From Penelope pileata (taxonomy: Eukaryota > Chordata > Aves > Galliformes > Cracidae), in the NCBI GenBank assembly GCA_013396635.1, contig WBMW01005029.1:1927106-1991105 (forward strand): a stretch of DNA of 64,000 nt. The letters are read 5' to 3'. Positions within the stretch are counted from its first letter, which is position 1. Each line of letters opens with the position of its first letter. Of this stretch, positions 12,116-24,837 are shown piece by piece. Below the pieces are notes generated by a model, which was given only the letters and a program-made list of their open reading frames with translations, had not been told where the DNA came from and did not search any database. The translations under genes were made by a program, and so were the position numbers.

Positions 12116-13114
12116 TCACTCTAAAAATAACCGAGTTCTTGAAGAGTCCTGTTGAAAAATATTTCCAAACAGAATAGTCTTTAATGCCCTGCGAAACCAC
12201 ATGTAAAAAAATGCATAAACAATTGGATTAAATGCAGAATTTAAGTAACCAAACCAAACCAAAGCATCAATGAGAACAGGAGGTGTCATGTAATTCGTAA
12301 ATGGGTCAGTTGCTGTACAGATGAAAAATGGGCTCCAGCATATGAGAAATGCTCCCATTATTACACATAACGTCTTTGCAGCTTTCCTTTCTCTGCAGCA
12401 TGAAATGTGGTTCTTCATTTCATATATTTTCTTTTTGCTAATTGCATCAATGGATCTTGCTTGCCTCTTTGCTATAGAGTATATTTTCCTATAGATGTAC
12501 AGCATAACAAATCCAGGGATGTAAAAAGACACTACGGAGGCCACGACACCTGAAGTTTCACTAAAGAAGACAAAGCATCCTCCTTCACAATGGATGTGAT
12601 TATAAATCTCTTCTGCCCCTAGCAAATTTAGTTCTAGAAAGACCATCCCAAAAGCAAAAGCAGCAGGGACAGTCCAACTTACCAATATCATGACCAAGAT
12701 AACAAAAGTATTTATCTTTGATTTGTATCTGAGCGGGTCGCACACAGCATAGTAACGGTCAATGGATATGAAGGAAAGATGGAAGATGGAAGCCGTGCTC
12801 AGCATAATGTCCATGCTTGTGTGGATCTTGCAGAAGAAGTCCCCAAAATACCAGCAGTGCTCAACAGAGCGCACCATGCTGCAAGGCATGATGAGGAATC
12901 CCAGCAAAAAGTCAGTTGTAGCCATGGAAAGTATCAGGAAGTTGGTAGGCGTGTGGAGCTGCTTAAAATGTGATATGGAGATGATAACCATTAGATTTCC
13001 AACCACTGTTGTCAGAATAATGCAAACCATGAACATATACATGGAAATGCGGATACTATTTGACCAACTGCTTTTTATGCAAGAGCCATTTACAGATTCA
13101 CAGCACGGTTGCAT
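12116..13114 (-). CDS. TAAR1: trace amine-associated receptor 1
   Basis: A single-exon, 332-residue class A GPCR. In mammals TAAR1 responds to tyramine, beta-phenylethylamine and thyronamines through Gs. Visible marks: N-glycosylation sequon N9 (NGS), TM3 amine-binding Asp102 (TSMDIML), disulfide Cys95, DRY at 119-121 followed by YAVCDPLRY, CWSP at 259-262 in TM6, and the TAAR fingerprint NSAFNPIVYAFFYMWF (292-307). Identity to recalled human TAAR1 is high across SIFHLSFISIDRYYAVCDPL and the FGMVFLELN segment. The C-terminus ends RLFLE, three residues short of the human LFLELSS. The chosen ATG has an A at -3 and gives the family's usual short N-terminus. Its position directly before the vanin cluster matches other amniotes. 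Confidence 0.95.
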   Translation of the reverse strand: MQPCCESVNGSCIKSSWSNSIRISMYMFMVCIILTTVVGNLMVIISISHFKQLHTPTNFLILSMATTDFLLGFLIMPCSMVRSVEHCWYFGDFFCKIHTSMDIMLSTASIFHLSFISIDRYYAVCDPLRYKSKINTFVILVMILVSWTVPAAFAFGMVFLELNLLGAEEIYNHIHCEGGCFVFFSETSGVVASVVSFYIPGFVMLYIYRKIYSIAKRQARSIDAISKKKIYEMKNHISCCRERKAAKTLCVIMGAFLICWSPFFICTATDPFTNYMTPPVLIDALVWFGYLNSAFNPIVYAFFYMWFRRALKTILFGNIFQQDSSRTRLFLE

Positions 13115-16100
13115 CCTTACTGAGGTATCAAATCCACGCGGCTATATGGTGCACGTTTGTCGTAATGCTGAGGTACATTAACAGCTATTTCCTCTTTTTG
13201 TTGTGAGGGAAGCTGCAGGAAGAAAAAAAGGGCAATCATAGACACCTTCAACTAGCTGAATGTGTAGGAAATTCACATTTGATTATTTACGAAGGATGAA
13301 ATTATTTTGTAATGACACTTTTAACAGAATCAGACTTTTATCATTAGACTTTCCTTGAAGCACGTATCTCTTTTGATAATATAAACCGTATAATTGGCTC
13401 TCCCCTCACCAGAATAGCAGTGAGTCCCATTGCACTGAGCAATGTCTTTGTCTAGAAAGCAGATGAGAATCCCTTTCCATTTCTGTCAATTTTCTTGTCT
13501 TCTTCTTCTAAAAATCTTCTTCAGTAAAGTTGATCTGAGTCCCGCAGTTCTCACTTCACCTTTGAAAATCAGTAATTTTAGATTCTGAAGCCCTGTCAAC
13601 TGTTTTTTTACATAAATCTAAAGTCTGCATGTCTAAAACTAATTAAAAACCAAACCAAACAAAAAACCAGACTTATCTGGCAACGTGGAGAACGTGAAAG
13701 GTTTCAGGAAGCTTCCCCTTTTCCAGGAAACAGTCTGTGCTCTGCATCTCACCTGCTGTTCCACGCTTGTTCTTCCCCTTCCTCTGCATTGGCGGCCCGA
13801 GGGCCAACACCACCCCTAAAAGCCCTTGTCATTCTTGCCAGTCACAAACAGCAAAAGGAGCATTAGGGAGAAGAAATATAGGTGTAGTCGATCTAGGAAG
13901 TTTGAAATTGTTACACTCTTCACCATCATAACTGTTCTGGGTAACATAATTCTAAGAGGACTGGCACTCAACCCAGAGCAGCCCCCAGAGCCTCCAGCAT
14001 ATTGCTGGGCGATATTGGGTGCCATGAATGGCGTTCTTGGCCCCTTGTTTCAGAAGTAGATGTTAACGTGAACAGAAGCTCTCTCTATTTATTTTGTCAT
14101 CTCCCCATCTTTGTTTAATAGGCCTTATTTATAGATGCAGAGAATTCATACTTGCTTAATAAAGCATTGCGGTCACTTTGTGAGCAGCTCAAGATGACCA
14201 AGGAGGAGAAGAAAAATCACCATGTAGTCTCTTTTCTGTAAGCTTCTAAAATACAGCAAAATACTAAGTATAGGTGCTTACAAGCAGGACGTAACATTTC
14301 CTTGGAAAGGTATACTGTGTGCAGATTGATGTGACGTGTATTTGTAAGCCTAGTTCTGCTTATTCTACTGAACAAACAGGCTTAATCTAACAGCCTAATC
14401 AATTAACAGCTATTTGCAAAATACAGCTACTAAAAAGGTGTCTAAAGTAAACACCTATTATTGATTGTACTGGCGTCACCGATGAGGATCATTAATTTCA
14501 CACTGTACAAAGGACGACACAGCCCTTTGACACGGGTGCTCCTGGGCATCAAAGACTGTTGATACGGTGAGGATTAGCTAAAGCCCACCTATGCTGGGTG
14601 CCTCAGGGATATGTACAACAGTGTAGATTAAGATGCTGCTTCTTGCCAACTGTGCCCCATGAATATGTTCAGCTGTTTAATATTATTACATGCACAAAAA
14701 TCTAAACAAATGCAAAAAACTCAGTTCCTTTATTTTTCATTGGGGACTAAGGTGTTACAATGTAAGGTTTTGCTTGCTATGGGAAGAGAGTTCACCAACA
14801 AAAAAAAAAAAAAAACATGCAGAAACAAGTCTCAGGCTGAGCGAGAAATGACTTGAGAAAGTCAACGTGATATGCTGAAAATAAGGGCCAGGTCCAGCTG
14901 CTTAGAGCTGGAGAAATATCAAAGAAATACTAGGTACCCAAATAGTGGTCTCTGAGAGGGGTCTTCATCCTTTTAAAATTCATGACTGTGAACCTTCCTT
15001 GCAGCCAGGCACTTCTCTTTAAGGACTGAAGGTTTGGGCCTTGGTAATTACCATATTTACACACATATTTTATAGGGAGGTAAAATTTAGGGGAACAAGT
15101 CCATGTTGCCTGAGTCTATACCAAATTCATAATTAGGAAGAATTCTGATGGCCAGCACATTCTGGTGACTTAGTCAAAGGACATGCATGCATGTACACAC
15201 ACACTCCTTTGAGAGAAACATGCCTCTACCTTTAAAGACACAATGGCCAAGTCTCAAGGGGATGATCTGGAAAAGTAACTCTGAATTCAGAAGCAGCTAC
15301 CTGGCACGAAACGGCCAAACCCCTATGTCCTCTGGTGTCCCAGTGCCACCACAGTCAAGGCAGACAGGTTGGAAAGCCTGTCTGCGCTCTGAGCAGCTCT
15401 GTGCCTCAGAAAGTGGGCAGGGAGCAGCTAGCTAGGAAGTCTGATTTTTTTGCTCTTCCTCCATTCTTGACTAGATTTTCAATTTGGGCAGTGGGTGTTT
15501 TCCTTCAGTTTCTGACTTACTATCCATTCCTTCGCTTGTATGCGACGTTTCTCCATTAGGCAACATGATTCTTTTCAAGCCTGCAAGTATTAGGAGTCCT
15601 AAGGGAGATTAAATAAATGAAATAAAATGAGGAGGAAGTGGTCAAAACCTGATGATAAAAATGATATGTTGTAAGGCAATTATATTTATCAGATGGCTGT
15701 ATGACAGTCGTAACTTGTCTGCCTGTACTGTGCTTTTATCATTGGAATATGCTGGTGGAGAGGAAGTTCAAACAACAAACCTGAGAGCAGCCAATCTGAG
15801 TGTAGGTTCCCCCGGGAAAGATAGGTTTGCTCTCTAGCTGACTACCAGTAATGCCTACATACTTTAAAATACTTAAATGTATTTTAAAAAGAGAAACGCA
15901 GAGAAAAGGATCTGGTTACACTACAGGTGATTTCTTTGCCTGACAGTGGTGTGGTTGGGCTCTCACCTTGACTTCACCCTACAAAAGGAAAGACTGGTCT
16001 TTCAGGGTCTCCCATGGTCGTGGGGCTGGCCAGCCTTCTCCTCCTACCAAAATCTCACACAGCTGAGGGAGAAGGAAGAAGCCGTGAGTGTGGGCAGGGG

Positions 16101-19100
16101 TGGTGTGTAATAGTGTTTAGTGAAATGAAGGTTCTAAGATACCAAGATAATTAAATATTTAAGCAGGCCAAATTATCAACTAATTTAGAGCAACAAGGAA
16201 CACTTCAGAAACAAGTGCTCATGCTATTGGTGCCAGTGCTTCAAGTAGGCTTCTTCTTGCTGCCTAATACTGATATGGATCATGAAAATATTCTCAAACT
16301 TACTACTTCTAGTATCAAAGAGAAATATGTCAAGATCTAGTTTTGGGAGACATCAGAGCACTTACGAATAGTCAGCATTCAACAGTCTGTACTATTCTAG
16401 TAAAACATCGAAATTCAAAGTAAAGACTTGTCTACAAAATTGTTGCTCTGGCTTTCTGGTTTTTTTTTTTTTCTTTTCAAGATCGAAGTATCTATGTTTT
16501 TGTAATAATTAGTTTGCAGTTTTTTGAATACAGAGAAAAGAAGAAGAAATGTTTTCACAACACCTAACATATGTTTGGTTAGCTACGTCAAAACATAAAT
16601 AAATAAATATAAGATTATTGAAACAGAAAACAGCATCCCAGGGAATAGAAATAGAACTTTTGTCAGACCACAAATCTATCTGAGCAATGTGTTCAAATAC
16701 GGTTCAACCCTTCTTTGGCAAGAATGTGGAAGGAACATTGGAAATAGGAAGGAACAGAATAGGGATAGAGAGTTAGAACTGTTACCATGAAAAAAGTAAA
16801 AGGCAGAAAAGCATTGATTTCAGCTGTGGTTCTAGTTTGCATTTATGTGTGGACAATTTGGTCATTTGGCAGAAAACATTGTTATGCAGTATCCATTAGA
16901 CAGAGGAAAGTTTCTCATTTCATATGATTCATTTTAAAAACTGGGTCTCTCTAAGGAAAACCATGGATTAAAATCTACTTGAGGCTCTAAGATGTTTCCA
17001 TGGTTGAAGAGGATTGCAAAAGTATTTAACTTCACTCCCCATTTATGAAGTCCTCGGGGGAAAAAAAAAAAAAAAAAGTCGTCTTCCTAAGTTTCCATTT
17101 TTATGTTTGAAATTCTGGAAATACGCGCAAATTCCCAGTGAGTCATTAATTCAAAATAAGCATTTCACTATATGGTTAAATGAAAAGATGTACCAACTAC
17201 TAAATTGAATGCTATTACAGCAAATCTGGTGATGAGGACCACTGAGTACCAAGTTGCACCACATTTACAGCAGAGGAATTTAAAGAACAACAGATGAGTT
17301 GATTAACCTCAAGATATTTTCCCATATCTTCAGTTTTCAGTGCAAAATATCATTTTTTTTGCCAAGTAGAAACAGCTGTTTATAAAGTGAAACATGATGT
17401 TTATGCTCTTTCCTAAAATGTAGTTTTTAGGATCATCCTGAAAAACAAGATAAACGCAAGTCTCTGAATGCGCAGACGAGTAAGACATTCCAGCAAGACA
17501 AAAATCTTTCTGCAGCAAAGCAAAACGCATCCATCCAAAACCAAGAAACTGCACAGGGAGGGTTGCAAATATTTCATTGCCCGGCTATTAGCAGACACTG
17601 CTCCCACTGACCACAGCAGCAGGAGGCTCCCTGGAGGGCAGAGACATCCCCTCTGCTTGGCACTCTCCCCAGGAGGGCCAGTGAGTTCCCCGAGCCATAG
17701 TGCTGGAGCAGGGCAGGCCCTCTGTACCTCTGTGCCTCTCTGCTGTCCTTGTGCACCCATCGATCCCACAGAGGTGAATGAGGGGCCATGGTCAGTTTGT
17801 AGGCATTAGGTGGCCTTCAAACACCACCTCCAATGTGAAGGCAAACAGAAGAGGGAGGAAGCAAGCACACAGGATCCAGCTAGATCACTCTCTACCATCA
17901 TGGCCCTGGAACAGCTCCACAGAAAGTCAAAAGCCTTGCTCTGAATTCATAGCTGTGCCCCCAGCTGTGTTCTTCTTTCAGATATTGGGAGTGACAGGTT
18001 TTTAAATGTCCCCTGAGCCACCACCAAAACCTGATTGCCATTGGTGCTGCCACTGTGTGTGACAGAATGAACACAGAATAACTGTTATCTTAAGTGCTCA
18101 CCGGGGAAAATTCATCTTTGAAACTAATTTCCCAGACTAGCAAATTAGCAGCTCCCTGGAAGTGAGAAGGTGAGATGCAGAGACTGTACCTGCTCAGGAG
18201 CTCTTTCCTCATCATGAACCAGCACAGCCTGCAGATGCACGCAATAGTGACTCATCCCACATGAAATCCATGGCTTGGCAGCTGCCAGCTTTGGTCTGCC
18301 TCTGGATTACAGCCTGTTGGAAAAACCCCATCAAGAGAATGACGTAGATACTAAATATTCAGAAAAGATAAGCAGACAATAAATCTTGTCTGTCACAAGC
18401 CAGCTGCATATGCAAAGATTAATGCATCTGAATTAAGCTAAAGTCAGGCTCATGTAAAGAAGCATTAAAAAAACCTCACAAATGTTTATTATGTTTACAG
18501 TCCAGATGGAGCTAACAGCACTAAATTACGTTACCTTGATGTTTTCCATTTCAGGGGCCTTACTTCCAATTTTGTTAAACTTTGCCAAACTTTAGCAATA
18601 TGAATTACTTTTAAAATGTGATGTGTCTATCCCAGACTGGGTTATTTTCAAGATAATCCAATCACGACTCTTCAACAGTATCTGAGAACAAGACAAAAAA
18701 AAAAAGACATTGTTTCATCCTCATTCTTCTGCTTATCTCTTATTTACAATTCTCTGGTGTTGATATGCTTTGTAGCAGAGACTTAATAGGTGTTGATTGC
18801 TTATTTATATATCTTTTACCCTCTCAGAGGAACTATGTATAAATATGGACAAATAATAAATCATCAGTGATCAAACCACAGCTTGCTTGTTTTTAAAGCA
18901 CAGCTCATTTACCAGCACCTGCATCTTCTAACAGCAAGAGTTTTAGTATTGCTGTGGAGCCCAAGGAAGAGCGTCCTTCCAGAAGGAAGTAATCCCAGGA
19001 GTGAGGAGAAATGACGCACATTGGGTTGGTTTGCGTGTGTCAGCTGTTGGGTTGCATTGATGGAAATTCAGCTCCTGCTCCTCTGAAGTTTCTCTGAGCC

Positions 19101-22100
19101 CTGAGCAGGACATGCGTAGCTCAAGTCACAGCAGTTCACTGGGAACTTGGAGCTGGAAGACAGGAAAATACGGGCTTGGCAAAGCAACAGAAAGGACATG
19201 AAACTGAAAAGGAAGGACAACTCTTGGTGAAATTCTGGTCTGTAAGGGTGGATACTCTGCTGGAAGGCAGCTGAAAAATAAAATTTCCCATAAAGGCATA
19301 TATGTCAACAAGCAAATCTCCTGGAGTCTCTGTTCTCAACAGTAGTCTCTGTTGCCTTTCACAAATGCTGGATTTGACTATGACTGGTGCATGCTGTTTG
19401 CCAAGAAAAAATGAGTAAATTTATATTTTTTTTGCTGTATATATATTTTGCTTTCCACAGGGTCGAGACAATCGAGAGAATTACAGTTTGAGCCGGATAT
19501 GAACCTCATATCCTAGCACATAATATTCCTCATGCAAACAATTAATTCAGCTCCTTCTCAAGTTTTATCTCTTCACTAATGCTTATCATTTCTCAAAAAG
19601 GTCAATACAACTTTCACAGAAAGCAGCTACATCTGTGTATAGTACTTTTCCTTGCTGAAATATAAATTTCAGTGGTATTTGAAAGATACTGTGGTCTGTA
19701 TGATGAAATATCTTTCCTTATTTTTTAGGTTTTCTCCTGATTATTTTTAGATAAGAATTGCATTTACAGCCAAACATTTTATTGTCAATCCTATTTCATA
19801 GTTTCCCTTTCAATTAGTAAATTTTGTCATAAACTTCAGTATGCACAATATCAGATTATTTCAGTGTCAATATGGTTTTAGAAAACAAAATAGCACACTG
19901 TAAAAGATATCTATGAAGTCTTGTTTGGCAGTCAGTTGGAGCTGGGCAGTCAAATGCATGTCAGTTTTTTTCTGCAAAAGACTTTCCAAAAGATTGCCTA
20001 TTTTTTTCTAACACTAAAATATACTAACTACATTTCTTGTTTCTGCATCCTTATGCCATCACAGCTAGTACACTACGAGATTGTCAAAACTGATGCTAAT
20101 GTTAGAAGCAGCAAATGACGATGGATAGGCAAAGTTAGAATCCTGTAGTTACAGTGCATTTCTTATATTGCATGTATTTCCTGTCCAAATTCACTGCTGC
20201 CATGAAAATATCTGAACAAACAATGGAATATTTCACTTGCAGTGCTACAGTAATGAGTAGTTGTAAGAGATATTTTAATACTTTCATAGACAGGGGCTCC
20301 AAGTGCTTTTGTTAATTCTTAACTGTTTTCTAAACTGATAGAGAAATTAAGATATTGCTGTCAACACGTTAAGCTTCACTGAGACAGGTCAGTTCCAGTT
20401 TTTCTATCAGATCCATGGGTAGACACTGGGTAGTACTGGTATGCTCATCCATGGCTCCTGTAGGAGGTGCTGTGTCTGAGAGGTTCATTTTTACAAGGTG
20501 GAATTATTTCTCTGTTGGGCTTTTTGCCATCTCACAGACTATCACACGCCTCTGAAAAGCATTCCTGTATTAGCTGTGATAAGCCTTATAATAATTAATG
20601 CTGTCATTATTGACCTTTGCAAGTAACTGCTTTTTTTCAGCTTTCCTGCCTTGATGGTAGATAGGGACATTGCAAACACCGTCTGGATGAGGTGTGGCTA
20701 CAGTTTGGTTCTTGCTCAATTAGAAATGTATGAATTCTTCAGCTCCGACTCAGGTCATTCTGTCTGTTACCTGCTATATCTGCACTGATTCTGTGTATTT
20801 AGGAATGGTGTCCAATACTACCAGTAATTCACCTACGATAACACATGCTGTTCATAAACATTCAGTAGTGTATTGTTTAGCCAATAGTTGCATGGCCTGT
20901 GACTGTGTCTTACTGGTCCATGTTATTCAGTGGATAACTTATAATGACTAAAATATGCATACAAGAACAAGGCTGCAGTGTCCTGTTCTCTTAAAAAGAA
21001 CACATTATTATCATGCTGTAACTCTAGTTTTGCTCAAGGTTTGCTTGTTTTAATTCAATATGGACAAGAAAATACATTACATTTTACCCAGAGCTTAGTT
21101 TTCCCAAAGATGTCACTTTAAGTCAGCCTTAGGGTTTGGATTACACTCATTTTAATGCAGTATTTTAATATCTTCCTCCGAAGCCTTGCAGCAATAAAAC
21201 CTCTTAAGGACTTGTTTTTCTCTCTGTGTAATCAGAGACCCTGTGTACAGGTGGACCTTGTTTGCTTTGGCCAGCATAGAGGTATAAGGAAGAATATTGA
21301 CAAGCAAAGAGAAAGCTTTTCCAGCTCAGAAAAGGATGGAGTTTATGAGGATACCATCTGGGGTAGCTTTTGGGGTGGAATCACTGACATGAATTACAAA
21401 AAAATGATTCTTCTTTGGTGTATCTACCCAAGTTAGAAAACACTCCTTTCAGAAACCCAAATTCTTTCCCCTAAGGAAAACATAGGAGAGTCTTTTTACT
21501 TTCTATTTTTTCCCCAAAGTTCAACTGTCATTCTCTCTTTTCCAACACCTACCTAGCAGATAGGAAAATAAGTGCGTAGCTGGTTAACTTTTGAAGAATT
21601 CAGCATAAACTCTTCTAGGTGAATGGGACTTGTTGCATCAGTCATTCATTGCCTCTATGCTTCTGCCTTCTAAATGCTTCCTTAATTTGTGTAATTTATT
21701 ACAAAGACTCACATTTCCTAAACCTAATCATTATGATCACCAGGTTCCTCTGTTGAAGGCCACATTTTTTTTTTTTTTTTGTACTTCTGCCAAGGATCAC
21801 TTACCCAAAAGCAGGATTCAGGGTTCTTACACATAAAAAGGGTAGACTATTCTGGAACTACTGCAGCCATCCCTGTAACTTTATCCCCTGCTGGGTTAAA
21901 TGCTTCTGTTATCATCCAAAATAAGAAAATTAACAAAATTTTCAGTGGTCCATTGTGTGGCACCCTCACTACCACCTCAGTGAGAAGAAAGCTGTGCAGC
22001 TTGGAAACTACCGGTAAATTGTTTTTCAAATTTGGTTTTAGTGTCATTTTCAAAGAATCCTGGACTTCTGCATCTGTAATGGAAGAATTTTGAGTCTTTT

Positions 22101-24717
22101 CCTGATTTTCTGTAAGTCATTTAACCTGCAATACCAGTTGCATTCTACATATTTCTAATTCCAACTGCCTAAGGCAGTCAGTTCTGCATATATCTGGGAA
22201 TTGTACTGTACTCCAAAAAGGCACGCAAATGGTATGTGAGATTTTATGTCCAATTATTACTCTGCATAAAATCTACCATTAACTAAAAAGGAAACATTTG
22301 TTTAAAATCTAGTTATCTTGCATGGAGCCCTATTTCATTAATGCTAGCTCAGGAGCTTGAATAAACTCTCACTGATGCCAACGCTAAGGATATTCTAAGA
22401 AAGATTAACCTGGTGTGAGAAAGATAAGCCTGGTAATGATAAGCGAAATGTCTACGGTTCTGTTCAATCCAAGCATCCTGTATTCCTCTCCAGCTTTAGA
22501 AAGATTTTTATAAATTCTGTGTCCATTTGGAGGGCATGAAATATTCAGAACTAGCAATCTGTAAAGTCCCTTCTGTTTTGAGAGTGATAAAAAAACAGCC
22601 TCTAAAATCTCTAAAATGTTCCCAAAATCTTCTTCTTCTTCTTCTTTTTTTTTTTTTTTTTTGAAGGGGGAGGTTGTGGGAGGGAAGATATTGATCGCTA
22701 TTGATGCCAACTAGTGAAATGCAGCTCCAGTAGTAGTTCTTTTATTTATTTTTTTTTTTGTTTCTCTTTTTTCGTATGAGGAAATCAAGGCAGGTTAACA
22801 AAAGCATATCTTGCCTGAAGTGCAGCCAAGTGAGAGAGGGAGGTTAGAGGAAGGAAAAACAAGGAGGAGGTCCCTAGAATTTGCAGCTCTTTAAGTGCCT
22901 GTGTGGTGAGAAGGCTGCAGGAGGCAGTTTTTTAATGATTTCAAGCTCCTTTTCAATACTGGAGCATGAATATCAGGGAAGGCAGATGAGAAAGAACCAC
23001 GTTGGAGGCCACCCCCAAGGCAAATGTCCCAGCTGCTCTGCTTTTCACTATATGAGTCTGACAGTTGACCCCAGTGCAAACCAATGGACCTGAGTGGTCA
23101 ACAGGATGACACCAAAGATCTTCAAAACCAGCATGTTTATTCTTGTTTGCCCCTACAAAACTTCTGCCCATTACAAACCAGATAAGAGGCCCCTGGAGTG
23201 TACCAAACTGGCTCTGGGAGCAGGGATCAGCTCCACCCCCATCAGCATGGCCTTCTACGTGTTGAAATTCTGGACCCCATACCTTTTACACAACCAAGAG
23301 ACATGTAGGATTAGTACTGCCACTGGGGAGTCATAATCTCTCTTGACCAAAACCCATTTGATGAAAGACTGTTCTGGTACAACCACAGGTGAGGCAAGAA
23401 AGGGGTGAGGTGCTGGACGAGCCACCAGGAAGCACAACCTTGAGGCCCTGCATGTTTGAATAACTGCTCCCAAGTGGCACGGTCCCTACCCTGGATATGA
23501 GCTCAGCTGTTTTATTTCCATGATGAAACAATGCCTAGAGGAAGCCTCCGAAGCTGAGTGCTGAGAAAATAAAACAGCACAAGAAAAACAGAACTCATAG
23601 GGTTACAACAAATTTTGGATAATTTACGTTGGCATGCTCGAGGTGGGAAGACACAGAATGTTTATGTGCCATATTTAGGGCAGCTGGATGCTAAACAAGG
23701 ATCATGCTGCATGCCAGGGATGTGAAGAGCAGTAGATGCAAAAGATAAACATCCAGGCAGGGACCACTCTAAGGCATATGTGGTCAAAGAAGGTCCGTTT
23801 GCTGCAGAACATGGTAGGTACAAACCAGGCCCAGGGCTGCCAAGTTTCATATATCATTGCTAAGAGTCCAAAATAATGCACATTTCTTACACTACATGGT
23901 CAAATTCATGTAAGGTATTAAAACATTGCCGACTTCCTACATTTTCACAGTTTTGAAGAAACTTTCCAAATATCCAGGCTAATATTTTGATATCCTACAT
24001 TAATATGGTAAGTCTGATCTGAAATGCATTGGACCTAGCATATGCACACCATGCACAAAGGAGTGCAAGCACAGAAGGACTGCAGAACTGAAGGCCCTTT
24101 ACAGAGCAGAGTCAATGCCTGTGTGGGTCATGAAGAATCACATGGAGAATGCACCCAAGCATTTCAAATCTGTTTCTTTTCTTCATTGGACAATACCTTG
24201 GTCAGAATGTGGCCAAGTCCCAATAAGCATTAGGAAGGCCCTGGTGAATGGCACGTAAGGATGAGGGACATGGACACTTTGTGCTCCTCCAGTTGGAAAA
24301 ACGGGAAGAGACAGAAAGGACAGAGAGGCTTCTTTGGGGAAGATTTGATCTGCAGAAAATTGGCTAACTCCACATTCCACACATTTCAGTATCAGTCTTC
24401 TGACTAGTGTTACCCTGGCAACCTACATTGTATCCTTGCAAAAAATAATAATTTCTAATCAGAAATTTCATGTGAAATCATAAGCACAAAAAATAATTGC
24501 ACTGGCTCAAGCGCTATTAAAATAGTGTACAGTTGATATATGTACACAACAGAGTGACCATTGCTTTCTGCTAAATAGACTCAACTGCCACAGCTGCTAA
24601 GCAGAAGTGTAAGATTGCAGATACAGGATAACTGCTACAAATCATGAGGAGCTTAAGGAACACTGTGGGAAATTCTCATCCTCTCTATGCTGACTGTGGA
24701 ACACTTAAGGAGTTACA
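13115..24717. other. TAAR1 - vanin intergenic spacer
   Basis: About 11.6 kb in which I recognise no gene, tRNA or clear interspersed repeat. It contains homopolymer runs (A-runs near 14800 and 17060, T-runs near 16460 and 21770) and a (CTT)n/poly-T tract at about 22629-22662. The TAAR1 promoter should be in the first kilobase. Longer open frames, for example near 17410-17810, overlap on both strands and have no family features. Confidence 0.5.
22629..22662. repeat. (CTT)n followed by poly-T
   Basis: A short microsatellite of CTT units running into about 20 T residues. Slippage-prone simple sequence with no sign of function. Confidence 0.8.
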
Positions 24718-24837
24718 TCATTGGACATTTCGCAGGGGATGAGGCAGGTCCTTTTCATAACGTCTTCCGAAAAGTGTCACTGTTAAGAGCGGTTCTGATG
24801 TGCCATTCTTACTTTGCAGACGTCCATCAGACAGTAC
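24718..24837 (-). CDS. VNN1: vanin copy A, exon 7 (terminal)
   Basis: Acceptor TTCCATTAG, then GTACTGTCTGATGGACG. Encodes residues 459-497, with core TVTLFGRRYEKD and end LRNVQ before TGA. No hydrophobic GPI-attachment segment follows. Confidence 0.88.
   Translation of the reverse strand, partial: VLSDGRLQSKNGTSEPLLTVTLFGRRYEKDLPHPLRNVQ

Noticed and set aside
17413..17809. Frames of 113-118 codons on opposite strands
   Set aside because: They overlap each other in a locally GC-rich stretch and show no domain, signal peptide or splice context.
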